15,048 nt of DNA from Magnetococcales bacterium (GTDB taxonomy: Bacteria > Pseudomonadota > Magnetococcia > Magnetococcales > JADFYX01). Both the position numbers and the translations under genes were made by a program. The notes under the pieces were generated by a model that made no database searches, was not told where the DNA came from, and saw nothing but the letters and a program-made list of their open reading frames with translations. Position 1 is the stretch's first letter. Every line of letters starts with the position of its first letter. Positions 1-7,921 of this stretch are shown here, one piece after another. The DNA lies in contig JADFYX010000026.1 of assembly GCA_015232795.1 (NCBI GenBank), positions 1-15,048 on the forward strand, in the 5' to 3' direction.

Positions 1-31
1 AGGGAGATAATCTCCCTTGACCCATAATAAT
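1..31. repeat. Left arm of 31-bp inverted repeat flanking the RND gene
   Basis: Bases 1-31 are the exact reverse complement of bases 2844-2874. The arm contains its own hairpin (agggaga, loop taa, tctccct). The window begins inside the element, so its true left end is unknown. The opposite copy continues into a larger stem-loop patch at 2877-2973, so this copy may be the edge of a similar patch in the other orientation. It lies about 50 bp upstream of the RND start codon. Nothing shows whether it acts as a promoter, a terminator or a dispersed repeat. Confidence 0.8.
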
Positions 32-81
32 AAAAGTATCTTCACAACCAGACAATTAAAAATAATAAGCAGGAGTATCTA

Positions 82-2781
82 ATGTCTAGTAAAGAGAGTC
101 TGCGAGCTAAAGAGGAGCCTTTCTCCCGGCGTTATGCCCGATTTGTTATGGAGAAAAGGCAGATCATCTTTGCCATTGTCGCTTTTGTCACCCTTCTTTC
201 TGCCTTCCAAATCCATAAACTGGATATTCGTAACGATCCCGATACCCTACTCCCCCCTTCTAACCGATATGTAGCCACCAACGCCTATGCCGAAAGCCAT
301 TTTGGTATGGGTAATATGATGGTTATTGGTGTTGAAGTTAAAGATGGTGATATCTACCAACCCTGGTTTATTAATATGGTCCAGGAAATTCACCAAAAAA
401 TGGCTGATCTACCTGCTGCAAGGCCAGCTAACTTTATGTCTTTGGCAGCACAAAAAGTCAAATATATGGGGGCAGATGAAAATGGTCTGGTTTTCAAACG
501 GCTAATTCCCACCCAAGGCATAAGCAATGACGACCCTGTGCTTGCTAAAAAGCAGTTGGACTTTCTCAAAGAGGGTTTGCAAGACAACCCGGTAATGGCC
601 CCTATGCTTCTCTATGGAGAAGACTCAAATGGCAAAGTGTGTCAATTCTCATCTAGTAGTGACTGCACTGCAAAAGCTGCCTTTATTATTGGTGACTATA
701 CCGACAACGTGAAGGAGATATATGTTCCTTGGGTAGAAAAAGTTCTTGAGATTGTCGCCCCATACGATGCTGATGACCGGGTGGAGATATTGGTTGCAGG
801 AGAACCATATTTTCTTGCCTATATGATGTTGGAGCTAAAAAGAAAATGGTGGTTGTTTGTCATCTCTTTAGCCATTGTGGTTGTTATTCTTTTAAAAGAG
901 TTTGGCACTCTACGTCGAGCAGTCATTCCACTTATTGGGGTTGGTGCAACCATTATTACCACCTTGGGTTTGATGGGGTTTTCGCAGTTTAAACTTACTA
1001 CCATGATGGTCTTAACCCCTATGCTGCTACTGGCTATCGGCATTGGTCACGCGGTGCAGATCACCCGACGATATCTACAAGAACGGCAAAGTGGGGACTC
1101 GCCCCAAGAGTGTGGCATAAATGCTATTTCCCATACCATTGTGCCAGCCACCCTTTCCATTGTTACCGATGTTGCCGGTTTTGCTACCCTCTCTTTAGTG
1201 GATATCTCATTTTATAAAGCTTATGCCTATTTTGGCATGTTTGGAATGTTCACCTTAATAATTACCACCACCACCTTAATCCCTCTACTCTTAGTGATGT
1301 ATGGCAGCAAAGGGAGTCAACATAAACCCATACCAGATGAAGAACTTAACCGTGAGAAAAAACTCGGTTCCTGGCTGGCTCAACTGCTGACTGGTCCATT
1401 TAAATGGATTCCTGCAGGTATGGTTGTGGTTATAATTGCTATATCGGCTCACTACACCGACATTGCCAACGGCACTAAAGACGATCTTATGCCCGGTGTG
1501 GAAAAAGGTATTAACTATGCTCGTGCTGCCTTTAAAAAAGAGTCCATCACCATAAAACACATCACTCGGCTTAGTGAAATCATGCCGGGGGTTATCTCTT
1601 TGAGTGTACCTATCCGTGGCAAAGAGCCGTTAAAACCCTTGTGTGAAGATATGGCAGAGGATGTTGAACCACCACTTTGCCATGATGCTGAAGAGATGGG
1701 AGAACAGGGTATTTTTAATAATGCCGATGTTATTGCTGAGATAGTAGCCATGGAGGAGTGGATGCGTGGCCATCCAAATATTGGTTTTACTGGCTCTTAT
1801 GCACAATATATTCGCTTGGTTAACATGCTTATGGCTGCTGAACCGGGAGAAAAACCCAGCTTGGATGATCTTATGGTGCAAACTAAGGCCACCATGCTAG
1901 CTGCTAACCCTGATGACGATCGCAACCCAAATGAAATTGTCGCTATGTATAACGGCCTGTTAGAGACCATGACAAGTGCAGGAGAGCTATCGGCGTTTGT
2001 TAACAACAATACCTGGAATGAAGGGGTTGTTCTGGGTTTTGTCAATACAATGGACCCTAAAAAGACTCATCAAACAGTTGCCGATATCCAAGCCTACATA
2101 GAAAAACACAAAAATGATCCCGGATTTTCCAAGGTTAATTTTGGTCTGCGTAATCAAGATACCAGTGGAGATAGCAATCACTTAGCCCAGCCCGGTCCCG
2201 ATTATATAGAACCGGGAATTGGCGGTTTTCTTGGTGCAACTGAAGCAACTTGGGAGGTTAGTATTAAAGAGTGGCTACGGGGTCCGTTACAGACCGCAAC
2301 AGCAATTTTCCTCATTGCAGCTCTTATGTTCCGCTCTATAGCAATTGCTGGCATGTTAGTATCTGTACTGCTTATAACCCTATTTGCCCAATACGGTTTA
2401 GCTGGCTATTTTACCTCTATAGAAAACTGGTCCGGTAATCTTCACTTTGCAAATTTAGTTGCCCTATCCATAGCCATGGGACTGGGGGTGGATTACAGCA
2501 TCTATATAGTATTTAGGCTACGAGAAGAGATGCAAGAGGGAGACAAAAGCTGGAAAGAGGCCCTTAGCAACACCTTATCCTCAACTGGGTCCGCTGTAGT
2601 GGCTTCTGTAATTGTTTTATTGGGTAGTTTTATACCATTGGTATCAACAGAACTAGGCAACACCTGGGGCTTGGGTATGTATATTGGTGAAGCTATCATT
2701 ATAGATGTCTTCACCGCTTTAACATTTTTACCGCTAATGGTATGGCTATTTAAGCCAGCTTATGTGTTTGGGAAAAAATAG
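82..2781 (+). CDS. RND/MMPL-superfamily inner-membrane exporter
   Basis: An 899-residue inner-membrane protein with the two-fold RND plan. There is one N-terminal membrane helix (about 28-45), a large periplasmic loop (about 46-252), a helix bundle (about 255-457), a second periplasmic loop (about 458-733), and a second bundle (about 735-888), giving about 12 helices. The second bundle carries the family motif GLGVDYS (Asp804 within the helix), usually part of the proton relay. The matching helix of the first bundle reads AIGIGHAVQ, with His323 and no acid. It resembles COG1033-type predicted exporters (the HpnN/MMPL group) rather than tripartite AcrB drug pumps, and no membrane-fusion or TolC gene is adjacent. 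The substrate is unknown; lipids or hydrophobic molecules are a family-level guess. Each periplasmic loop holds a close cysteine pair (187/195 and 521/533). The start is supported by AGGAG at 71-75, six bases before the ATG. It stands alone on this strand, convergent with the next gene. Confidence 0.9.
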   Translation: MSSKESLRAKEEPFSRRYARFVMEKRQIIFAIVAFVTLLSAFQIHKLDIRNDPDTLLPPSNRYVATNAYAESHFGMGNMMVIGVEVKDGDIYQPWFINMVQEIHQKMADLPAARPANFMSLAAQKVKYMGADENGLVFKRLIPTQGISNDDPVLAKKQLDFLKEGLQDNPVMAPMLLYGEDSNGKVCQFSSSSDCTAKAAFIIGDYTDNVKEIYVPWVEKVLEIVAPYDADDRVEILVAGEPYFLAYMMLELKRKWWLFVISLAIVVVILLKEFGTLRRAVIPLIGVGATIITTLGLMGFSQFKLTTMMVLTPMLLLAIGIGHAVQITRRYLQERQSGDSPQECGINAISHTIVPATLSIVTDVAGFATLSLVDISFYKAYAYFGMFGMFTLIITTTTLIPLLLVMYGSKGSQHKPIPDEELNREKKLGSWLAQLLTGPFKWIPAGMVVVIIAISAHYTDIANGTKDDLMPGVEKGINYARAAFKKESITIKHITRLSEIMPGVISLSVPIRGKEPLKPLCEDMAEDVEPPLCHDAEEMGEQGIFNNADVIAEIVAMEEWMRGHPNIGFTGSYAQYIRLVNMLMAAEPGEKPSLDDLMVQTKATMLAANPDDDRNPNEIVAMYNGLLETMTSAGELSAFVNNNTWNEGVVLGFVNTMDPKKTHQTVADIQAYIEKHKNDPGFSKVNFGLRNQDTSGDSNHLAQPGPDYIEPGIGGFLGATEATWEVSIKEWLRGPLQTATAIFLIAALMFRSIAIAGMLVSVLLITLFAQYGLAGYFTSIENWSGNLHFANLVALSIAMGLGVDYSIYIVFRLREEMQEGDKSWKEALSNTLSSTGSAVVASVIVLLGSFIPLVSTELGNTWGLGMYIGEAIIIDVFTALTFLPLMVWLFKPAYVFGKK

Positions 2782-2843
2782 ATTGTACCAAGTGAGTACT
2801 ATATTGATTTCGAACCAAATTTGCACATGTTGAAATAGTTTGA

Positions 2844-2973
2844 ATTATTATGGGTCAAGGGAGATTATCTCCCTTGTGGGTTTGGGCAAAGCCCAAGGTT
2901 TTGCTTTTAAGCCATTGCATTCAAAAAGCGTGGGGGTTTGGGGGCCTGCAAGGCCTCCCAAGGTTTTGCTTTT
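2844..2973. repeat. Intergenic stem-loop repeat patch with right arm of the inverted repeat
   Basis: The gap between the convergent RND and SPOR genes is built from palindromes. Bases 2844-2874 are the inverted copy of bases 1-31, and 2856-2876 form a 9-bp-stem hairpin with loop tta. Two related stem-loops follow. The first is ttgggc / aaa / gcccaa (2882-2896). The second is ttggg-ggcct / gca / aggcc-(t)-cccaa (2938-2961). Both have a gtggg...tttggg lead-in and both end in the same 17 bases, cccaaggttttgctttt (2892-2908 and 2957-2973). This is the look of a dispersed intergenic repeat family. Its genome copy number cannot be seen from here. Confidence 0.75.
2882..2908 (+). terminator. Possible terminator-like hairpin after the RND gene
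   Basis: A 6-bp GC-containing stem (2882-2887 with 2891-2896, loop aaa) is followed by ggttttgctttt on the plus strand. The second stem-loop at 2938-2961 has the same T-rich tail. The location, about 100 bp after the RND stop codon and before a convergent gene, fits a terminator. However, the T tract is interrupted and the structure is repeated, so it may simply be a repeat element. Confidence 0.3.
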
Positions 2974-3010
2974 GACTTACATACAATTTATAAGTGGAAC
3001 GCATATAAGC

Positions 3011-5305
3011 CTAAGAACGGTTTGCTTCGGCAATTCGTACCCATTTATCGCCACCATTTTTACTCATCACCGACATATTTGGCAGACTTAATTTCTCTTC
3101 TAGAGCCTCTTTTGCTTGGTTGGCCTGTTGTAAGTTGGCAAAGGGACCACTGTATACTCTCCAGAAGGTTTTGCCTTTTACATTGATGCCCTGTTGAAAG
3201 CCAAATCCACCCAACGAAGCTATTTTACGCAGTAGATTGCCGGACGAATCAACTCCCAAATTTTGATATGAACCTACCCGAATTACATATTTTTCCCCAA
3301 CTTGGGGTCTAGCTGGTATATTGCGCGTAGAATTATTTGCAGAATTAAATTTTTTGTCAGACCGCTCTACACGAGAATATTTTGTGACTCCTGGCTGCAA
3401 ATAGGTGACAGAACTGTTGATTTTTTTGGAAGCAAACAGAGCTTTTTGAGCTACGTTTGCTGCGTCGCGGTCGGCAAAGGGGCCAGCATATAACCTGGTG
3501 TACGATGCAGAATTGATCTGCACAGTCTGTTTAATAAGATCAAAGGGTTCTTGCTGTAGATTATCTGTAATATTTTGTAAATATTCTGCTTTTGACTGAC
3601 GGTAAGAACCCAAAAACAGTACGAAACCTTTTGGAGATTTTGCTTTTACCTGCAACGGCTTATTAGCACCGTTATTGACTATTTTTCTTTTCTTAATAGA
3701 GTTAATTTTAATTTTTAGTATGGGAGCTGGAGTAGCAATTGTTGGTTTATCATGATTTTGGGATAACAATTTGCTCCGTGGTACTGGTACTCCCACTTTT
3801 GCAGCCACCTGTTTTTTAAAGGGCTTGGGTGTAACCATAGCTGAATTTACAGATTGCTTAACAGCAATTTTCAGCGGTTGTGGTACCACCACTTGGGAAG
3901 GTCGCTCTACAACTACTTGGCTCGGAATTACAGCAGCTACTTGAACAGGTTGCTCCACAACAACTTGTACTGGTGGGGGTACAGCAACCTCAGTAGCTGG
4001 TGGGGGTACAGCAACCTCAGTAGCTGGTGGGGCTACCTGCAAAGGTCTATTGTATACTGGCCTAGGATCTATGGCTCTTTTTGCTGCTACAGTTATAGGC
4101 ATATTATTTGTTAAACGCGCTTGATACATCTCTAACGGATCTTTTGGTGGTTTAACTACAACCAAAAGTTCGGAGTTGTTTCTGGCATTCTCTTGGATTT
4201 TTGTCTCTTTGAAATCACTTCTTTTCTGCAACACGGCTACTTTATCAAACAAATTTTTACGCCATTCAGCTACCTTTTGCGAAAGTTCGTCACGAATTAA
4301 TTCAACCCCTGGCTGGACCTCTTGGGGAACTAAAGCTAAATTTTGCTTGCTCTTTGGCTGGGTATTACTTGCTACAACAGGTTGCACATGTTGAATTTGG
4401 CTATAAGTAGGGCTAAGTGGAATGTTTACTTCACCTTGGTTGTTGTTAAAACCTTTAAATTGATAGCCAATCAATAAAGCCACCGGAATTGCTATAAACA
4501 TCTCCATAACGGGTCTTCGGGAGGTTGTTATCATTGCGAAAAAATTTCTAATACCACGCCAAACAGTGGAGAATAAATTGTTGCATCCACTCCACATACG
4601 CTTAACAAAGCCAAAAACTCCACGCCACAATAGATGCAGACCTGTTCCCATTAACTCTCCTGATGATGGAGTGGGTTCAGGCTGGCTGGGAGTTTCCAAA
4701 ACATTATTTCTGGCAAATATTTCGGCATCAATAGATTGGAGATGTGGTTGCTCATCAATTTTATCTTCGACCATAAAAACGGGGGTAGGTTTTTCTGCAA
4801 CAATATTAGGTTGGGAAATGTTGACTTGATCTAAATGTTGCTCCTCTACCCTCTGATTTGCCACAATATGGGCTACCAGATCCTTATGCACAGGTTGCTC
4901 TTCGAACTTTTGATCTGCTACTATTTGGGTTACAGGAGATTGAAGCACAGGTTGTTTTTCCAGCTTTTTGTCTGCCACTACATTGGATACAGGAGCTTTA
5001 AGTACAGGTTGTGCTTCAAGCTTTTTGTCTGCCACAATATTGGTAACCAAATTATGATCCATTGGTTTTTCCTCCACCTCATGGTCTGCCACATAATTGG
5101 CAGCAAGAGTGTGAAGTTGAGGTTTATCCTCTAGATATTGATCTGCCACATAATTGGCAGCAAAACCATCGTAGAGAGATTGCTCATCTTGGGCAGAATG
5201 AGCAGCACTTCCCCATTCAGAAGGTTTTTCATCAGCAACGAAATTTGCAGCATTGCTGTGATATTTAATAAGATTTCTTTTCAGTTCCAACAGATCTTCG
5301 TTCAT
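3011..5305 (-). CDS. Membrane-anchored double-SPOR protein with 19-residue N-terminal repeats
   Basis: A 764-residue protein. Residues 20-170 carry eight IVAD-like motifs; six of them (Val53, 72, 91, 110, 129, 148) are spaced exactly 19 residues apart, with a consensus near N-x-V-A-D-x-x-L/V/F-E-E-K/Q-P. Residues 222-262 are rich in Trp, Phe and Arg with two WRG motifs, suggesting a membrane-surface helix. A single membrane helix lies at about 267-283. A likely helical stretch (about 333-380) and a Pro/Val-rich linker (about 420-520, with a duplicated ATEVAVPPP) follow. Two SPOR domains (about 559-637 and 671-752) each show the GSY...Y(A/S)GPF pattern. SPOR domains bind glycan strands lacking stem peptides, usually at division septa. 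With the usual N-in topology the repeats are cytoplasmic and the SPOR domains periplasmic. The ATG has a modest GGAAG site six bases upstream. It follows pqiC on the same strand after 195 bp, so it may have its own promoter. The role of the repeat is unknown. Confidence 0.85.
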   Translation of the reverse strand: MNEDLLELKRNLIKYHSNAANFVADEKPSEWGSAAHSAQDEQSLYDGFAANYVADQYLEDKPQLHTLAANYVADHEVEEKPMDHNLVTNIVADKKLEAQPVLKAPVSNVVADKKLEKQPVLQSPVTQIVADQKFEEQPVHKDLVAHIVANQRVEEQHLDQVNISQPNIVAEKPTPVFMVEDKIDEQPHLQSIDAEIFARNNVLETPSQPEPTPSSGELMGTGLHLLWRGVFGFVKRMWSGCNNLFSTVWRGIRNFFAMITTSRRPVMEMFIAIPVALLIGYQFKGFNNNQGEVNIPLSPTYSQIQHVQPVVASNTQPKSKQNLALVPQEVQPGVELIRDELSQKVAEWRKNLFDKVAVLQKRSDFKETKIQENARNNSELLVVVKPPKDPLEMYQARLTNNMPITVAAKRAIDPRPVYNRPLQVAPPATEVAVPPPATEVAVPPPVQVVVEQPVQVAAVIPSQVVVERPSQVVVPQPLKIAVKQSVNSAMVTPKPFKKQVAAKVGVPVPRSKLLSQNHDKPTIATPAPILKIKINSIKKRKIVNNGANKPLQVKAKSPKGFVLFLGSYRQSKAEYLQNITDNLQQEPFDLIKQTVQINSASYTRLYAGPFADRDAANVAQKALFASKKINSSVTYLQPGVTKYSRVERSDKKFNSANNSTRNIPARPQVGEKYVIRVGSYQNLGVDSSGNLLRKIASLGGFGFQQGINVKGKTFWRVYSGPFANLQQANQAKEALEEKLSLPNMSVMSKNGGDKWVRIAEANRS
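3971..4024 (-). repeat. Perfect 27-bp tandem duplication in the SPOR-protein linker
   Basis: Bases 3971-3997 and 3998-4024 are identical, followed by a partial third copy (tggtgggg at 4025-4032). They encode ATEVAVPPP twice (residues 428-445) in the Pro-rich periplasmic linker. Perfect identity implies a recent duplication, and the 27-base unit preserves the frame, so copy number could vary between strains without breaking the protein. Confidence 0.9.
4817..5158 (-). repeat. Six in-frame 57-bp coding repeats (19-residue units)
   Basis: Six units of exactly 57 bp encode residues 50-163 of the SPOR protein. Each contains an (I/Y/V)VAD or VAN core and an acidic-then-Pro tail such as LEEKP or LEKQP. 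Units 3 and 4 are closest at the DNA level: both contain agctttttgtctgccac on the plus strand. Degenerate flanking units sit at residues 20-28 and 166-172 but are out of the 19-residue phase. The constant period with diverged sequence points to selection on the spacing as well as to duplication. Confidence 0.85.
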
Positions 5306-5344
5306 GTATAACTTCCAAAACCTGACGTATTTTGTAGAATCAAA

Positions 5345-5369
5345 TTGTTATCGCAAGTACGGATAACAA
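5345..5369. promoter_or_regulatory. 8-bp inverted repeat upstream of the SPOR gene
   Basis: TTGTTATC (5345-5352) and GATAACAA (5362-5369) are perfect inverted arms separated by nine bases. They sit 40-64 bases upstream of the SPOR-protein ATG in the 195-bp gap after pqiC. The spacing is typical of an operator for a dimeric repressor, but it could also be a weak 5'-leader hairpin. I could not find a convincing sigma70 promoter near it. The rest of 5306-5500 is AT-rich with nothing else I can call. Confidence 0.3.
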
Positions 5370-5500
5370 ATAGATGGATCTAATGGATTCTAAACTTTGC
5401 AACAATCAAGCCGGAAATGTTTTAAAAAGATAATATTGGCTACTCAGAAGTTAAACCAAAGGGAAGGCAGTTAATTATAACATATTGAATATTTTCAACT

Positions 5501-6172
5501 TTATTTTGGTATCATGACGGTTTGCTGCTTTTGCACATTTTGAACTATACGCTGGGAAAATTCACCCCATAGGCTGCTCATGGCTTTGACAATTGCAGGA
5601 TAATCATCTTCGCCAACCACTTGACCAGTTAAGAGAACATTCTCCCGAAAGAGGGCTTTTTTCTCCGGGCTATAGAGCATCCAACGTAACGATAGGATGG
5701 TTGTACCATCATGACTACGTTCAAATTTTTTAATACGCAGAGCAATACGAAAATTTGGGTCTTGGCGTTTTTTACTTGGTATGAGATAAATTTTGTCTGA
5801 TGCAAAAAGTATGGAGAGATTTTCTATTAACGCACGGGAAAGATTGCTCTGTATACTCTCCCCCCACTTGTGAAACTCATCAATATCTAGCTCATTATCT
5901 CCGGTTCTCACCACTATCTCAGCACGATCCAAATAGGACGGAATCTGTATTGGCTCTATCGCTAAAGCTATTTCTGTTTTTGCTGGAATATCACCCTTTG
6001 CAGCAGTTGCCGATGAATCACTAATCGTGGCAGAGTCGTCAACTGACGAATCTAGGTTTATTGGAGAGAGAACAAAATAGCGTGTGGGTGGACTAACTGT
6101 TCCAAGCATTCTGGCACAGCCACTCAAAACCAATAACATAACAACCAGACCTATTGCGGTATGCCATTTCAT
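5501..6172 (-). CDS. pqiC: PqiC-type outer-membrane lipoprotein (ABC_trans_aux / YmbA family)
   Basis: A 223-residue lipoprotein. The N-terminus has a short basic start, a hydrophobic core and the lipobox LSGC, giving lipidated Cys19 after signal peptidase II cleavage. Residues about 50-215 match the auxiliary-lipoprotein pattern: an ALAIEPIQIPSYLDR strand near the start, then a long helix and alternating strands. PqiC is an outer-membrane partner that receives the PqiB tube in lipid transport between the membranes. The start codon lies three bases after the pqiB stop, so the two are translationally coupled. It is the last gene of the pqi operon. Its length is slightly above that of the Escherichia coli protein (about 187 residues). 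Confidence 0.88.
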   Translation of the reverse strand: MKWHTAIGLVVMLLVLSGCARMLGTVSPPTRYFVLSPINLDSSVDDSATISDSSATAAKGDIPAKTEIALAIEPIQIPSYLDRAEIVVRTGDNELDIDEFHKWGESIQSNLSRALIENLSILFASDKIYLIPSKKRQDPNFRIALRIKKFERSHDGTTILSLRWMLYSPEKKALFRENVLLTGQVVGEDDYPAIVKAMSSLWGEFSQRIVQNVQKQQTVMIPK

Positions 6173-6175
6173 GAT

Positions 6176-7921
6176 TTATCTCTTCTGCTCCCCTTTGCCA
6201 AACACCAATGATTCCGGGTTACGACTGATACTTTCTATAAACGAACGTAGAGAACGAGATGTTGCTGTCAACTCCTCAGACAACTCCATAACCCGATAGT
6301 TTAGAGGAGCATCTGGGCCAACTACATCAATCATGACAGCCATCAACTCTTCACTCTTGGTAAGTGCCACCTTCGCGGCTTGGGCTGCTTCACCAATCTC
6401 CTTGCCCATAGGATCAATAACACCATCCATTTTTAGGGTAGCATCACGAACAGCTTTCAACGCCTCATCTAACGAACGCACCGTGGCAAGAACCTCCGGT
6501 GCATTTATGGTCTTATTAGCCCCTTGTAGAGTGGCTACAAGCTCTTGACCTATCTCTTCTAAAGGTAATTTTTGGATCTTTGCCAGAAAATTATAGGCAA
6601 ACGCACTAATTTCCTCAAAATTACTCGGTACTGTTGGTAACTCAGGAAAACGTTTGTCTGCTCCAACCAGCACAATGGGAGTTTCTGGTTTTAAAATCAA
6701 ATTGACAAATAGCTGTCCTGTCAGATAGTTACCAGTCTCAAGTTGGGCACGCAGACCCCGTTCAACAAGCGTTTCCAATAACTCATAGGGAGAACCCACG
6801 TTAGATGACTCCCCTTTTGAGTTTATCTCCACAACCCGCTCAGGCTCTACCTGAACCAATACCGCTACCCTAAACCTGGTTTTATCGCGCTCAAACTCCA
6901 TTTTAATATCGGTAACAGTACCAATTTTAATCCCCCTAAACTCAACTGGCGCACCAGACTTAAGCCCCCGGACCGAACCGGAAAAATAGAGCAGAAATGG
7001 AATTTTCTGGCTATAGGAGTTCTCTGTAATAGACAAATGGTCTTTATGGAGAGGAAATACCGCCTCATTTACAGCTAGAAGGCTCTCTTCCAAGGTTTCC
7101 GGTGTTTCAAATGCCACCCCACCCAATAATAAAGATGCCAAAGTTGCCGTCTGTATCCTTACTCCATCAGTCCCAAAAGAGACATCAATACCGCTGACTG
7201 ACCAAAACAAAGTGTTCTCACGCACTATCCAATGAAAAGGAGACTTAATAAAAACATGTACATGGACTAGATTTTTCTCTTCTGAGAGATCATAACCCAA
7301 CACCTCCCCCACAGGTATACCCCGATAATAGACAGGGGAGCCAATTGAAATTGAACCTAGAGTTGGTGTTGTCAGCATCAAGCGAATGCCCTGAGAGTCT
7401 GAACGAACCAAAAGTGGAGTTTCCAAACCACGAAACTCTCTTTTTTGTTTACCCTGTTTTCCTGGTTCCAACTCCAGATATGCCCCAGAAACCAGTGTAC
7501 CTAAACTTGAAACCCCCTGTAGAGAAAACCGGGGACGAACCACCCAAAATTGCGCCGATGTGGTGAGATATTTTTCCACACCCCGAACCAAACTAGCTTT
7601 TAAAGTAACCAAGGTAAAATCTTTGCTCAGGGTAACTTCATTAATCATACCGATGGTTACATCTTTGTGTTTAATTAGGGTTTTACCAGCCTCAATACCT
7701 TCAGCAGATTTAAATGTTATGGTTATTTCCGGACCTCTTTCACTATAGGTTTTATAGGTCAACCAACCCCCAACTAAAAGAGCAACTATGGGGACAAGCC
7801 ATATAACAGATAAACCTCTGGACCTCTCAATAGTAGGGGAGACAGTTGGAAGAGGAAGAACATCCTGGTAAAGAGGATCTGTGTTCTGGTCGGGTTCATC
7901 CAAGGTCGTCATCAATAACAT
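6176..7921 (-). CDS. pqiB: PqiB: three-MCE-domain inter-membrane tunnel protein
   Basis: A 581-residue protein with one N-terminal membrane helix (about 38-55) and three MCE/MlaD domains. MCE1 spans about 63-152 (start ITITFKSAEGIEAGKT), MCE2 about 177-272 (contains GSPVYYRGIPVGEV) and MCE3 about 305-410 (contains GAPVEFRGIKIGTV). A long helical tail (about 430-565) follows. In E. coli PqiB the MCE rings stack as hexamers and the tails form a needle across the periplasm, carrying lipid between inner and outer membranes. The domain number and length (E. coli about 546) agree. It overlaps the upstream pqiA gene by 26 bases. A start at Met4 (ATG ending at 7912) has GGGA eight bases upstream and may be the real one; Met1 has no spaced ribosome-binding site. 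Confidence 0.93.
   Translation of the reverse strand: MLLMTTLDEPDQNTDPLYQDVLPLPTVSPTIERSRGLSVIWLVPIVALLVGGWLTYKTYSERGPEITITFKSAEGIEAGKTLIKHKDVTIGMINEVTLSKDFTLVTLKASLVRGVEKYLTTSAQFWVVRPRFSLQGVSSLGTLVSGAYLELEPGKQGKQKREFRGLETPLLVRSDSQGIRLMLTTPTLGSISIGSPVYYRGIPVGEVLGYDLSEEKNLVHVHVFIKSPFHWIVRENTLFWSVSGIDVSFGTDGVRIQTATLASLLLGGVAFETPETLEESLLAVNEAVFPLHKDHLSITENSYSQKIPFLLYFSGSVRGLKSGAPVEFRGIKIGTVTDIKMEFERDKTRFRVAVLVQVEPERVVEINSKGESSNVGSPYELLETLVERGLRAQLETGNYLTGQLFVNLILKPETPIVLVGADKRFPELPTVPSNFEEISAFAYNFLAKIQKLPLEEIGQELVATLQGANKTINAPEVLATVRSLDEALKAVRDATLKMDGVIDPMGKEIGEAAQAAKVALTKSEELMAVMIDVVGPDAPLNYRVMELSEELTATSRSLRSFIESISRNPESLVFGKGEQKR

Noticed and set aside
1291..2714. Several minus-strand frames of 60-90 codons inside the RND gene
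   Set aside because: They are shadows of a strongly supported 899-codon gene and show no family features.
2840..3186. Two short plus-strand frames after the RND gene
   Set aside because: They run through palindromic repeats and then antisense to the end of the SPOR gene, with no ribosome-binding site or recognisable product.
4835..5134. A 99-codon plus-strand frame with a repetitive, Cys- and Leu-rich product
   Set aside because: It is the antisense reading of the 57-bp coding repeats of the SPOR gene, has no clear ribosome-binding site, and its periodicity is inherited.
4817..5158. Possible CRISPR-like direct-repeat array
   Set aside because: The 57-bp period is an in-frame protein repeat with diverged units and no unique spacers, and no cas gene is near.
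5345..5369. Resemblance of TTGTTATC-N9-GATAACAA to a lac operator
   Set aside because: Only a short core is shared, there is no LacI-type gene and no sugar-uptake gene here, so the likeness is probably chance.
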